A stretch of 64,000 nt of DNA. Origin: Sphagnum compactum (lineage: Eukaryota; Bryophyta; Sphagnopsida; Sphagnales). This document shows, one piece after another, positions 38,480 to 51,727 of the stretch. A model generated the notes under the pieces. The model searched no databases, was not told the origin of the DNA, and saw only the letters and a program-made list of their open reading frames with translations. The translations under genes and the position numbers were made by a program. The stretch's first letter is position 1, and every line of letters begins with the position of its first letter. The stretch is taken from assembly GCA_965153455.1 (NCBI GenBank), contig OZ234499.1:10226271-10290270 (forward strand), read 5' to 3'.

Positions 38480-41030
38480 ATCATACAACATCCTCCTCAC
38501 CTCGAAAAACAAATTAAGAAAGGGTTGTGTAGATGACTTTTCCATAAAACACCTCCCATGAATAAATTTCCTAAAATAAAGATAAAGAAAAAAAAAACAA
38601 GTTGGCTTGGTTCCATATCAAGAACCAATACTTTCTACAAGTAAATTAATGCTTTATGAATTGTAGGTATAATGTAGCTTCATAAAAATAATGAAAAAAG
38701 GAAAGGAACAAACTTAGAGGACCTTGAAGGAATGTGTAAAGTTTTCCGCACTAATAAGGAGTGCAATGAACTATTTTTTATTGAAAGGTTCATAAAGGAA
38801 TTGTTGTGGTTGATGATGATGATGATGATGATGACAAGAAAAGACAAAAAGAACTAGGAGAGAAGAACTAGATGATTATAATTGACGAGGAGAAAATTTG
38901 GAGGCTTTTAATTAACCACCAGAGAAGAAAAAATTATGATACTAAAAAAAGACAAAGATAACCAACAACAAAAAAATGGATAATTGCAATGTTCATGGTC
39001 AAGAAATCTAAAATGCCATGATTATACATATCATATGGATCGTTAAGAAGATGACAAGAAATTATTATCATATATCTATTTACATGAGTGGCCAATGCAG
39101 ATGCTCAAGTTGTTTTAACGTATCCTATTTTCAAGGGCCAAACAACAACCTTAAACAATTGTTCTTTTTGAGGTTTATTCTAGATTCATTCAAAGACAAT
39201 AATTTTGCATGAAAACTTAAATCTTTTGTTGTAGAGGTGCAAATAAAATAAATGAAACTTATTCCTTTCCTCCCCAAGTTTATTTGTAGGTCATTACATT
39301 TGCAAGGAGATGAATGAAAATTCTATGAGCAACATGTGCAAGGTCAAGATTTGTATGTAGCAGCTACATCCAAATGAAAAAAAAGAAAAATGTGGCAAAC
39401 ATGGTTGTGTATTATATGTTGTTTATGTTGATGAAACTTTTGATGTAAAGAAATCAATGTAGGCCTAAGATTATGCCACAAATATAGTGAATATGCTTGT
39501 TCAGAAAGTTGCAATTGTTAAGGACATGTTAGTTTGCACAATTTGTTACACTTTCAATGTTGCTATAAACAAAGCTATGGCTATGAAAGACACAACAATG
39601 CAACTTTTAGCAGATTTTTACATTCTTGTAGTAGATAAGGCCTTAACAATAAAAATCACAACTATGCAAAAGGGGCAATTCCTTTATCAAATTGTGATAG
39701 ACATCATCACACGTTTACAATTATGTTCATGGCATCGATTATCACAAGATGATAAAAGAGAGAGAAGGGAAGAAGAAGAAGAGCTTGACAAAAAGACAAA
39801 GTTTAAAACTACACAAAGTTTTCTTGAATTGTGAAACAAGAAACACAACATTGACATTGTAATTTTGGGTGCCAAAAGAAAAAAAAAATCAGGAACGAAA
39901 GTGGCCCACTTATCCCTTGCTTACCATTGGGTGACCTAATTATCTAGATGTGTGAACAATTTATACACATCGTAAGTAGGTAGATAGCCAACAATGTGAA
40001 TCAAGTTCAAACAAGGTGATCATTTTGCATTAGCGCCTCTCATCTATCTCCTCTATAGATAACCTATTTATAGGTGCGAACTGACCTTAAGAATACGAAT
40101 TAAAACAACCTAATCCAGGCACATAACATTTTTTCTTCACCCAAACACCCTATTCAACACCATGTATGTACATTAATTGTAACCCTTGTTTGCATACAAA
40201 CATGATCAATTAAAAACTAGTTGTGTTTGCTTCATACCTGCTTTGTAAAAACCTAAAATCATACATGCATGTCTACTATCTTAAGGCATTAAAAAATTTT
40301 TACAACATAAAAGGCAACAACAATACAAACAAATTAATCCATTAAAAATTAGTCTCATTTTGATTTTTATTATTAAATCTTCATCACAGCCTTATTGAAG
40401 TTTTTAAAATAATATCAAATTAATTAAAAACATTTATATGTCAAAAATGAATTTTATATTAAAATTTTAATTTATTTCAAAATTGACATGTTTTTATTTT
40501 AATCAATTTTTGGATAATCTTTCAAATCAAGAATTTCATTTCAATAAAATTTAAAGGAATTGAAGCTAATTATTTGTATATTTATCAAACAAATTTCATT
40601 TAAAAAATTAGTCATATGAATTGGTGTACACATTTCATAGTGAGATGAAACCTCATGATACAAAAAGGCAAGTGACAACTCAAAAAAATAAAAATGCTAT
40701 AAAGGCATGATTAAATCAATTACCCAACATTCAGATTATGAGAAGAAACCCAACAAGTAGATGGCTCGCCTTCAAAACAACCCATCAATTGGATGGGTGC
40801 ACACAAAATCGACAAATGCTCGTCCATTAGCTTGGGGCAATAAAAAACAAAAGTTATCTATTGATTTCTAATATTCTTTTGTGCACAATGTATCCTGTTC
40901 TGTAAAGTGATACGGTATCCAAATTTTATAAACATTTTAGGATATACCCATCACAATTCAAATAGTTCACATGTCATGTTTTCCTTTTTTTTGGGGGAAG
41001 AGAGGGGAGGGGGGGTTGCCTGCCATTTGG
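38480..41030. other. Non-coding stretch upstream of ELM1
   Basis: No gene recognised. A run of about eight GAT triplets lies at 38810-38834. The plus-strand frame 39487-39834 (115 codons, ending in a glutamate/lysine-rich tail) has no known motif. Confidence 0.35.
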
Positions 41031-41295
41031 AACCCTAAAACTTGTTGTGTCGATCACTGGTACTATGGTCCAGTAGGGAGGACGAATGTGAGCTTTTAGG
41101 GCTTAGATGGGTTTTCTTCGATTGAGTATTCATGAAAAGTGAGGTGCAAGAGAGGAGTAGAGGGCAGAAGGAATAGAGAAGAAAAGAAGCCAAAGAGTTG
41201 GATGCCGTTGGAGTTTTCAGTTGAAGGAAGGGATTTGAAGAAGGGAGAAGAAGGGTATGTAGGGTGGAGAGAAAGAGAGAGAGAGAGGGTTCGAT
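41031..41295 (+). promoter_or_regulatory. Probable ELM1 promoter/5' leader with telo-box-like motif and GA-rich leader
   Basis: AACCCTAAAA at 41031-41040 resembles the plant telo-box (AAACCCTAA) often found near the start of housekeeping genes. It is followed by a purine-rich leader with a GA microsatellite (about 41269-41288) directly before the ATG at 41296. Transcription start is not determined. Confidence 0.4.
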
Positions 41296-44200
41296 ATGAG
41301 GTCAATAAAGCTGCCAGAGCCTCCTGGTAGTGTGACGGGGATGCCTGAGATCTTCGACAGGGGGATCTCATGTGTTGTGCGGAGAGCTGTCATCATCGGG
41401 AATGGAGCAGCGGGCGCTGAGAATCAATGTATTGGCGTTGTTCGGGCACTCGGACTTTCGGGCAATTGCACTATCCATGTATGTAAATCTTTGAAAAAAA
41501 AGCACTCTGCCTTTGATCACTTGTGTTTTCTGGGTCTCTGGTTCTCATGTATGTCGTCCCACGGGAATTAGGGTTAGGGTTACATTAATGGGTGTGAGGG
41601 TGGTGATCGAGTTGTCGGACTTGCTGTGGAATAGAATCAGAGCAGAGTACTTACCCATAACGAAAAGCTGGATCTTTGAAAAATGCTTGGAGTTATGCAA
41701 TTTGTGTTGTTATATTCAGAAGCAAAAGGCTTAGAGATGGTCTCATCGGAGCTTCAGAGCTGAACTTTCGAATCAGGGAGTTAGCATCAGTGAAAAGACA
41801 CCGCAATTCTTGAGTTTCCCTTCCGAACTTATGTTCAACCTCTTGTGAACTTAAGTCTGGTTGAAGATGGTGGTGTCAAGAAATACTAGAACTTGAGGTT
41901 TTGCCCTATCTTTATGTCATTTATTGGAAGTGCAAGGTCCTTCTTATGAGCGTTTGCTTTCTTCTTCCACCGCCTATTGAATTTCTGCAAGCATGCTGGT
42001 TCTGTTTGCCTGAGAATTGTAGCTCCAATAATAGTCAACAGCCGACCTTTTTGTGTGTGAATTTCACCCCACTCACTTCTAATATAATTCTGCTTTTGAT
42101 AGGATTAATTGTGTTCATGTTTGCAAGGCTCACAATCTGCTATTGACATTATCTAGACCCATAGGCAGTGCACTTTTTATTCAGGACATTATATTCCAGT
42201 TTGTATCACAATCTGGAATTGGTCAGCTTGGGTTTAAATGTGTCGCTTTCTCTGATTGCCCTCTCTGGTATTACCCACAGCATGTAAGACGGCCCAAAGG
42301 AGGTTTGAATTTTTGGTTGCGGTGGCTCCCAGTTCCAGTGCACAAAAAGGTTGACTATTTGCTCCAACATGTTCAAGCCAACTGGTTACGGGTCCCTCTC
42401 TCCCGTCTTCTTAAAGGAAATGATGTGGAGCCCAGACCATCCTCAGCAGAGCGCCAATCCCCTCTTATGTCTAGTGGAGCTTATGGACTCCGTGCTCTAG
42501 CTTTGGATGATAGGACTGTCCCAGAAGCTGATGCTGGGAGGATTGCAGCCCTTGCCCGGGAAGATGTAGACAGGTTGAATTTCTTTTTGTCTTTCTTGAT
42601 TTTCCTGGTGTTGGGTATTGTTTTATTGATGGATGATTTGTCAACATGTTTTGTGTTGATAGGTGTTTCTCTCTTTACAAGCTTTGTGGAGACTATTTTT
42701 TGACCTGTTTTTTCTTGCTGTTAGTGAAAACTTGGTGCTGTGATAGCACTGCATTTCAAAAGTGGAAAAGAAAGCTGATCATTTGTTTTCTTTGTATATG
42801 CAGAGAGGGGCCGTTGCTTGTGGTTGCATCAGGCCGTGATACAGTTTCAGTTGCTGCAGCTGTAAAGAAATTGGCGCCTGAAGCCACATTTGTAATCCAG
42901 GTAAGGGGAAGACTATATTTTGAACTTCTCCCTCCACTTCCTGTTTTGTCATTCTTGTTGCAGCCTGGGTAATTAACCTGGAGAAAGTTCTGCTCATGGA
43001 GGTACATTGTCACGCAGAGGATTATAGAGCTGGGTTCTTGGAGGTTTTAGGTTATCATGTCACGCACAGGAAATTCATGTACTGAACCATTTGTGCCAAT
43101 GCTCAACTACTGTTATTTTGTATGCTCAGATTTTGTGAGTCAGATTTGGACATAGTCTTTCTAAATATTGTAGAGGCTTTTGTTTATCTGGCTAATCTGG
43201 GCATAAATTCACAGATTCAACACCCTCGACAGCGCATAGACCACTTTGATCTGATTGTGACTCCACTCCATGACTACTATGCTCTGAGCCCCATGGGCCG
43301 CCAAGAAGTTCCCAGGCTTCTACTCCCATGGCTGTCACCTCGACAACCTCCTGACAAACATGTGGTACTTAATATCTCACAAGTATGCCCAGTATGTTGC
43401 ATGAAAGCTTTTGTACTCACTTTTGAGACTCTCTGGCCAGCTCATCTAGATCCACCTTTTGTGCTTCTGATCATTTACTTATCCCAGATTCGACTTCTAC
43501 GTGCTATTGCGGTCACTTTTGGAGCTTAACTTTCTGGCATGCTTTGTGAGGTTGTTATGAATTTCTTTCCTTCTTGTTGTCTCTTTTGTATTAAATAGGT
43601 GTTAACTATTGGAGCTCTTCATCATGCTGATGCTTCAACACTGCGTGCAGCAGCATCTGCTTGGCAATCTGAGCTTGCACCTTTGGCAAAACCTCTACTT
43701 ATAGTCAACGTGGGTGGCCCTACAAGTAAAGTTTTTGTCACAATCTGGGTTCCATGACATACTGTATTTGGGACTATTTGCAAATGATGTAAATGTTGTG
43801 ATCCTCTGAGGAATATTGCTTGCAGTAGTTTGTGCTTCTAGCTATGTTCTAGGGAGCCATTCCTTGTAACATGTGCTTGAGCTTAGCATTTACTGCTTGA
43901 GTGCATAAGTTAGTCTGATTCACTTGACTTTTGATTGGCAGAGCACTGTCAATATGGGGAAGATCTGGCAGTGGAGCTGGTGTCAGCTCTGAAGCAAGTA
44001 CTCAACACCTGTGGAAGTGCTCGCATCAGTTTCTCAGGCAGGACTCCAGCTCAGGTAGGTTTTGGAACCTCATCTAACCTTTCATAGGTATTTTTTTGCT
44101 TGCAGGTTTCTTTCTCTAGTTAAGCCTGCCATTTCACCTATCAATGTATTGTTATGAACAATGAGGAAATTAACCATTAATTGAGTACTTGTAGTGGTGA

Positions 44201-46183
44201 TGAGCTGGCATGTGGTGTTGTCTATGTCATGAAATGCAACTTGAGAATAATGGCACTAATATGTCCCTTAGGTGTAGCACATTTGCAAGTGTGAGATTAG
44301 TGGTCTCCTGTAAGTTTGAATGAATGGTTAGTGGTGAGTTAAGCAAGGATTAAAAGTATACTTATGTGTGTGACTAGCAGGTCTAACTTTATTAGGAAAA
44401 TCTTGTTCAGTTTGAAGGAACTGCAATGCTTTGTATAAATCTCTTCTTGGTCTTCCAATTGAAACTAGTATATTGTTGAACCCATGTCTATCATGTGGGA
44501 CTACCATGGAATTTAAGCAACCACACCAAATACCAAAAGTACTGTGGACAGGTCTTGTCCTATCACTCTTCTGCATACATAAGCAAAATCACACTATGCT
44601 GTATATATCTTGATTGGGTCATCATGTTATCCACTATGGGAGGGCTCTAGGATGCGCTCCTGCACATGGACAGTGTTATCAATGTTGTCCTGATCAAAAT
44701 TGCAGATTTCAAATTTGGTGACAAGAGAGTTAGGCAACCACCCAAAAGTTTACATCTGGGATGGCCGAGGTAATGCTAAATGTTTTTTATCCCTTGACTG
44801 TGTTATTCTCCACAGGTTTTTCAGCCTAAGTGAGGTTTTCAACCAAAAACCTTATTAGTTCTTTTATTTTGTTTTCTCATATGTCTCTTGAATGCTGGTC
44901 AACGTCATGACCTTGTGTTGTTGTTGCTTCTGGAATTGCAACAAAAACTCATGACACAGATGTTTGTATAATCATTTGCCTGAAATTTCAGCAGATTATT
45001 GTATACTTATCCACACCCACTGTCAGGTTCTAATTAAGTCAGTTGAGTTGTGGCAACTGTAACTACTATTCATGATAAAGGTAGTCTGTCACTTTGTGAT
45101 TGACACTCATAAGGTTATGATAATGCGTTCTTGTGGGGATTTCTCTTCAATGTAATGGATATATTTTGTCTCATATGCCAGGTGAACAGAAAGTGAAAGA
45201 ATGGAACCTACATTTAGAATTCTGTGACGGATGGAATTTCAGGTCTCATGTCTTCTATGGTTGATTGTGATTAACTAATGACCAGTGATCCTAAGGTTGG
45301 GTCTACCTAGTACTAAGGTCAATGTTAGCCAGGTTGGAACAGTGGGTGAAGTCCTTTAAATTCCATTTCTATGCATTGGTGTGTTATCTATGCAGGTCGC
45401 AATCCGCACTTGGGGCATCTTGCATGGGGTGATGCATTTGTGGTCACTGCTGATTCTGTCAGTATGCTAAGTGAAGCATGCAGCACAGGGTAAGCATACA
45501 TGCATGTTGTCGTTGTCTGGTAATCTGCAGCCAGGGCTCTTGTCAACTTATGACATATTTGTTTCTTCTGATGTTCTGCTGGTGACATATGTCCCGGGGT
45601 ATTACTACCAAGTGGTTTTGTCTGCGACAGAGCATGATTTGGTTACAGTGAATCAGACAATAGTGTCAAGGCATTCACTTCATTCTGTTGCTTTTGTTTT
45701 CCAGAAAGCCTGTGTATGTCATTGGAGGAGAGCGATGCAGATGGAAGTTTGTAGCATTTCAAAAGAGCCTCCGTCAACGAGGACTAACTCGAGATCTCAC
45801 AGGAGCTGAAGATGTATGCAGCCCTTCCTCTACTCCTTGTGTTCAAGTGAAGTCTTACTCAGTGGTTATCTTGCTTTTTCTTCCATGATGTCTGGAATAG
45901 CAGTGTAATGCTGTGTAATAATGCAGGGTGTAGCATATATGTTTGGGATCTACAACTGTCTTCTGCCTTAGTGTATACCTTTGGGGATCTCTACACAATC
46001 TTTTCAACCCAATGACAATCCCACAGGAGGAACTCTTTAAAATGATGATGAGCCAAGAATATGTTGAAATGGTGCATTTTGCAGATGAGGGAGAGCTGGA
46101 GCTATCCACCACTAAATGACATGTTTGATGTCGTCAAGCGCATTCGTGGATCTCTAGCTGAGCGTGGTTGGAGCTTACAATAG
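41296..46183 (+). CDS. ELM1: ELM1-like mitochondrial fission protein (DUF1022 family), complete, ten exons
   Basis: Exons: 41296-41478, 42281-42573, 42804-42900, 43215-43364, 43599-43725, 43942-44054, 44706-44769, 45396-45489, 45705-45813 and 46085-46183. All introns are GT-AG and phases agree, giving 442 residues, close to the ~430 of Arabidopsis ELM1. Recognisable blocks are RRAVIIGNGAAGAENQCIG near residue 30, RRPKGGLNFWLRWLP near 65-80, VVASGRDTVSVAAAVKK, IQHPRQRIDHFDLIVTP with HDYYALSP, GHLAWGDAFVVTADSVSM, SEACSTGKPVYVIGG, and the C-terminus ERGWSLQ. In Arabidopsis ELM1 sits on the outer face of mitochondria and brings the dynamin DRP3A there for fission. The first intron (802 bp) is the longest. 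No disruption is seen, so the gene is probably functional. The divergent middle of exon 2 (about residues 88-150) is the least conserved part. Confidence 0.93.
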
Positions 46184-49100
46184 ACATAATCATGTTTCAC
46201 ATAATAGAGCTCTAGAAATCATTGTGAAGTACTCACATCATGAGTATGCTTATTTCTTGGTTTCTTTGTCTCACAGAGTCAGGTACTAAGTTAGCATATC
46301 CAGTTTTCTTTCTTCAATTGCATTATATTGATGGCAAGCCACCTTAGCAGACTTTGAGAATCACCCATCTCAGAAGTTTGAGCTCTTTTCATTGTAGGCA
46401 TTTCACTGTAGGCTGAATTCCCGTGGAGGTTGGTAGTGAGTGATCCTGAGGTTCAAAGAATTGGTATTGTTTTGTAGCTGAGGAATTTTCTTTTAAAGTT
46501 GCTGTAACTGTGCAATTAAAATATAGTACAGCTCAGTGGGCCTAGTTCTCTTGGTTCTCAGCAGGTTTCACATCATACTAAAGGAGGACTAATTATCTTT
46601 GCTACTACTGAAAAGGGTCTAGTTAAAAGGAGCTCCCTTCAATTTTCAGTTCTCTCTATCAGGCATTGGATCTGGAAGATGTATGCTGTATACAGATGTG
46701 GTCCTCACTCCACTTCCATGTTATTTGAGATGTCAATGCCCTGGGCTGGGTTATTTCTCATTGTGGTTACTACTACTCATTGTTGCATGCACTTGCACTA
46801 AGAGTTCTTAGTACAGAGTACAGATTACACACATGCTTCCTTTCATAGGTGTTGTGTCCAAATGCTGTTTCATGATCACCTGGTTCATAATCTGGAAAAC
46901 AAAATGGATGAAGCAACTGCAAATAACAGAAGAAAACTGGGAATTATTACATCACTAGATCTAACAATAGACAGGGTAGAGAGGCATCAACATGTCAACA
47001 CAGATGACAAGTAAATTAGCCTTTGTGCACTGAGTAACCATTAGCAACTGCTTGCACCAATGTACATCCTGCTGTTGTCACCTGTGGGAGTACACTGTGC
47101 CTCTAGGTGCTCATTTGCTCGTTGAGAATGACTACAGATAAACTAAGTGAATCTGCAGAAACCCACTATGAAAGGTGACCCTTTCCCAGGAAACAACATT
47201 CTTTGGTCTGGAGCCCCATGATCTTATGATCTAGCCCTTACTGCAATTCTTACTATTTTGAAAAAGCTATGAAACTATGAAGACCAAGGCTGTTGCCTGC
47301 AGGACAGGCCTTACATTTCATGGGCAGGGTTGCTGTTTGCAATAATAGGCTGTTGTCAACCCTGCCCCATCAAAGTGAAGGATTTGACTGAAACCTGCCC
47401 TTACAAAGAAACCCAGAGAGGAATTTTCCATACAAAATTTCTAGACTATGAATTGACAGTTGTGATGTATCCTACTCTATGTAGAAACATGTAAGTTATC
47501 TTTATTTATGAAGGTTTGCATAACTTGGGGACATTGAAAAATATGGTTTCAAGCTTGTCATCTTGAATCTTGGCACAAATGTACCACATGTATATACTTC
47601 AACCGGAAAACATTCAAGAACTGAGGTCTGCCTATTTTTCCTGAAGGGGTACATTCATTTAGGCAACAATCCAGCTATATAATCACAATGTGGGTTGTTA
47701 GAAAACAAAATGAGTTTCTAATAAGATTTGCTGTTGCCACATTGGGACACACAAAACTGACGAGAACCATGCCAAGAAAAAAAGTTCAGTTCCCCTTGAT
47801 TCTTAGTGTGAGGAGATTAACAAATATGCCAACTCATAAGTGGAATCTCTTTCCCTCTTGCAGCCAGGGGTTTGATAATTCATCAAATAATGTACTGCTA
47901 GACTTCAGCATCTAAGGCTTGTTGAGCAAGGCGAAGTTTTCTGTTCAACTTATTTGATTGACAAATGCTGAATGTCATATTGCAAGTGAAGAATTGTACT
48001 GAACCCATTCTAATGACTTTCCCTTGGGCAGGAATCAGGAAAGAGGAGTCAAATCAGTTTATAACTTCAGCTTTTCTGATTGTGGTGGATGATTTGGGAA
48101 TGATGATGTTTCCTCGAAGGTGGTGGTGGTGGTCCTAGGGGGAAGAGAAATTGTATGACTTGGGCAGCAGACTATGCATCATTCTACTCTTCCTCGACCA
48201 TTGTCAAGTTGGACATTATGTCTCAAAACATGTTCCAATTCAAGGCTACATAATGCACTGCACACCCTTAAAACAGAAAATGAGACCAACAGCCTAAGCC
48301 AGCACCATGAAAAGTTGTAGTTCTCTTCATGGCCAAGCTGGTAAGCTTTTGGAACTGGACTGCAAACTGAGTGTAATTGCAGGATTCCATCTGATGAAGA
48401 AAACTTTGAAAAATGTTCCTGACCTTTTGATTTTGTCAACCTTGTTGTGAAAGAAGACCTGTCTGCACCAGAAACACTTGTTATTGATGCAAAGTTTCAC
48501 ATCATTTCAGGCACTGGTTCATGCTCTCCAGTGTCATGCATACAGCAGTCCTTTCTATTTGTCTGACTTCCTGTATCAAACCTGCTCATACAGAGGGCTA
48601 CATACTAGAGATGCTGTAATACCATCAGTTCCAATCAGCAAAAAAACTGTGATATACACAACTTGGATGGGCACTATCATGCGGGGAGGATCTGTGTTAT
48701 GTATGAAGAGGAAAGGACTCTCCATTTATAACACAAAAATTCTTTTACAGTACATAAAACCAACACTGGGGGTGCACAATAGGACATGACTGGGTTTCCA
48801 TGCACCCCATGGCCGAATGACCTTTGGGATCTTCCAATTGCAAACTTTTGTTCTGCCTTTTGATTATGTCTCTGAGACAATACTCCTCTATTATGTCTCT
48901 TTTTGCTAGAACTGTGTATCAATGGCAGAGGATTTGCTAAATTAATTCCACGCAAAATCAAGAAAGAAGTAAATTTGACTGAGAAAACAGTATCGGAGTT
49001 TTGGATTTCTTATGTGTTGTTTCAACTACTGTCATCACACACATGTACTAGTTTGTTGTACTGCTTTCTTGGGCACTCATGGCTTCAAAGTTATAAAGGA

Positions 49101-51727
49101 TTCACTACAACCTAGAACAAAGAAAGACTTGAAACATGAATGTACAACTTCCTCTGGTGGAGGATATTATTAAAAGGCAATTTTGATATCAATTCTAATA
49201 ATGCAATGAAGCAAAAAATGTTGAATAAAAGAAGTCACATGTATGACAAAATCTCAAGTGAGAGAATGCTCACAAATATGCCAATGAAAACAAAAGATTT
49301 TTGCATCAAGCCAGGCACCCAATTCAGTACACAGTCTAGCTCCAAGTTTGAACAGGGAAAAGTGCACAAACATGCCTTCTTAGAAATGGAAGGGACAGTG
49401 TCAGATTGAGACAGCAGCCATGTCCAATGGAAGAAGGCTGGAGGGCCAGGGGACACCCAGAATCCTTTGTGCTTCTGACCCTGATGCAAAGTCTCTTAGC
49501 TTGTCAAACACGATCACTGAAATAGAGATGGGGAGAAAAGAATATACATTCATAAGTTTTGAGAACTTCATATTTACAATTTAAGTCAACCTGTATAGAA
49601 TTTAGACATTAGCTGACAGTAAGTTCATCAATAGTTCAGATCTGACAATATACATACAACATGAACAGGAAAAAGAGGAAACTCAACCCAAAAACACCAA
49701 AAAACTGAGATTCCAATAATCGTAAAAGTCACCTGCATATTCAGTGACCAACAGCAACATTTCTTGTAGTGACCAGCTACTATAGCACCCCAATTGACTG
49801 CATCACTTCTCAGCAGTGAGTGTAGTTCAATGTCATACATTGACATACCGAGTTCCTGTCCCAAGACTCATGGGAAGACTCAAATGTGATGCTGTCTAGC
49901 TTTTCAAATATATCTATGAGACTAAAATCACCAAGAAATGAAGAAGGGGAACCCAAAAAGGACAAAAACCAGAAAAGAACCAAACGAAAATAAAGGGAGA
50001 GAGAGACAACACACACAACTTTCAGAGCATGATATTTTGAGCAACAATTGGACTAGTTGGAAAAGCTCTGCACTCAGGATCAAGAGGCCCTTGAAATAAG
50101 ATTTGTTCATTCTAATAGAAACTTAAAAGAATAATCTTTACTAGTTCAAAAAGAACCTACGTGCGACATTGGAAGTGGTGGGGTCTGACAGCGGCATAAA
50201 TGAGGGAGGACAAAAAGTAAGCAGCCAATTCAAAGTCTTCAGAACATGAGTACAATGAGAGATGAATTGCTGTGATTTTGCTATGTTTTTGGGCAAGTTT
50301 TTTGCCAACACACAAAGGTATGACAATGGACATAGTTAAGGAGAGACAGCATGATAGTTTCTGCCCTGTAAAGCAAGCTGAAGCTGCTCTATGTTGTTGA
50401 GTTTAAACCTATGGCTAGAAGGTTTTTGGAGGGCATTTGAGCTGGATACTTATGAAAGCAGGTCCAAGCTAACAGTGTGGTGAGTGTAAATACCTAGCTT
50501 GGGCAAAGATCACAAAGAAGGAAGCACTAACTATACAAGAGGCCTTGACAATTGCTCATGTCTATCTCCTTTTCTTCATGCAAGAAATTCTGACAACTTG
50601 AACTTAGAAAGAGTTTCTTGCCAGAGCAGGGAATTTGAAGACTTTTATCCAGTGTGTGTAAGCACTTCCCACTCCTGCCAACAGCACAGTATTTCAGGAC
50701 ATATTAGGGCAGTGTAATATGAAGACTGCCTTGAAGGCTCCCATCAGAAGAGGGATATACAAAGAAAAGAACTAGGAACTGCTGCAAACTTGCAACTTGT
50801 GGAATTAACATACTTTGGCACCAGAAATTGCACTTCACAGTTGGAGAGCACAATGAAGACTATTTGACCTTAAGCGAGATTCACTGTTTGCATCTAGTGC
50901 TGCTGCAATCAGCAAGCTGTGCAAGTTTCCCTCCCAAACCTACCAAATAGAACAGGGAATCCTTGAGTGCCACCTACATGCACATGAGTGTATGGTCGCT
51001 TCAGGTTATTTTGGGTAAAAATGCATGATCTAGTCATAAGGTCCCAACGTTCTAATTTCCAAACAGTACATTGACTGTGTAAATGGGTAAGATATCTATT
51101 AGATTGGAGAGAAACTCCACCAAAATACTCTGAAGGTAACCATTGTGTTGGTTCTGGCCAAACCAAGACAAACACAACAAGAATGAGTGGAGTGATAACC
51201 ATCAGTGTCAGTCCAAAGTATCAAACCATCACATTCATCATGAATGTCATTGACTAGCTGCCATTTCTCCCTGCTGACTTCATCAGCTCCTGACAGTGGG
51301 TGTACACAAGTACATTAATCATCTGCTCAAAACTAAAGGCAAAAAATTGTAGAATGTCTGTGCCTGCTTTTCTTTTGCATTTTCAGAAGCACAGGATATT
51401 CAGTTATGATGTTGGCTGGCACTTAAAAGGCATAGCTAATAAGATCATATCCTCATTCAGGTTGCAACAAGCTTGTGTGGGTACACTTCATTTCATTTTA
51501 CCTTGCCCTGGTACAGCATCTAAGCACAAGGCACAGAGAGGACTACATAGACATGAGTAAGATGTACAAATTAAACTAGATGCAATTCTGTGGACCTGTC
51601 TTCCACAAGACATGTTTTGCATCCATGACATGGCAAAGAAAACTCCCCAATGGCAATTTGGAGGTAACTGTATAGCTGAAGAGATGGGGCCTGTACCTTA
51701 TGAGAACTACCGAGATTTCAGATTCTC
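46184..51727. other. Intergenic region between two convergent genes
   Basis: It holds the 3' ends of ELM1 (plus) and of the lysine-rich repeat gene (minus). No further gene is recognised; the open frames are short and lack motifs. A GGTGGTGGT run lies near 48119-48133. Base composition is less AT-rich than in the transposon-rich region to the left. Confidence 0.4.

Noticed and set aside
41570-41582. TTAGGGTTAGGGTTA near 41570 as an interstitial telomere repeat
   Set aside because: Only about two units, within ELM1 intron 1; too short to mean more than chance or a telo-box.
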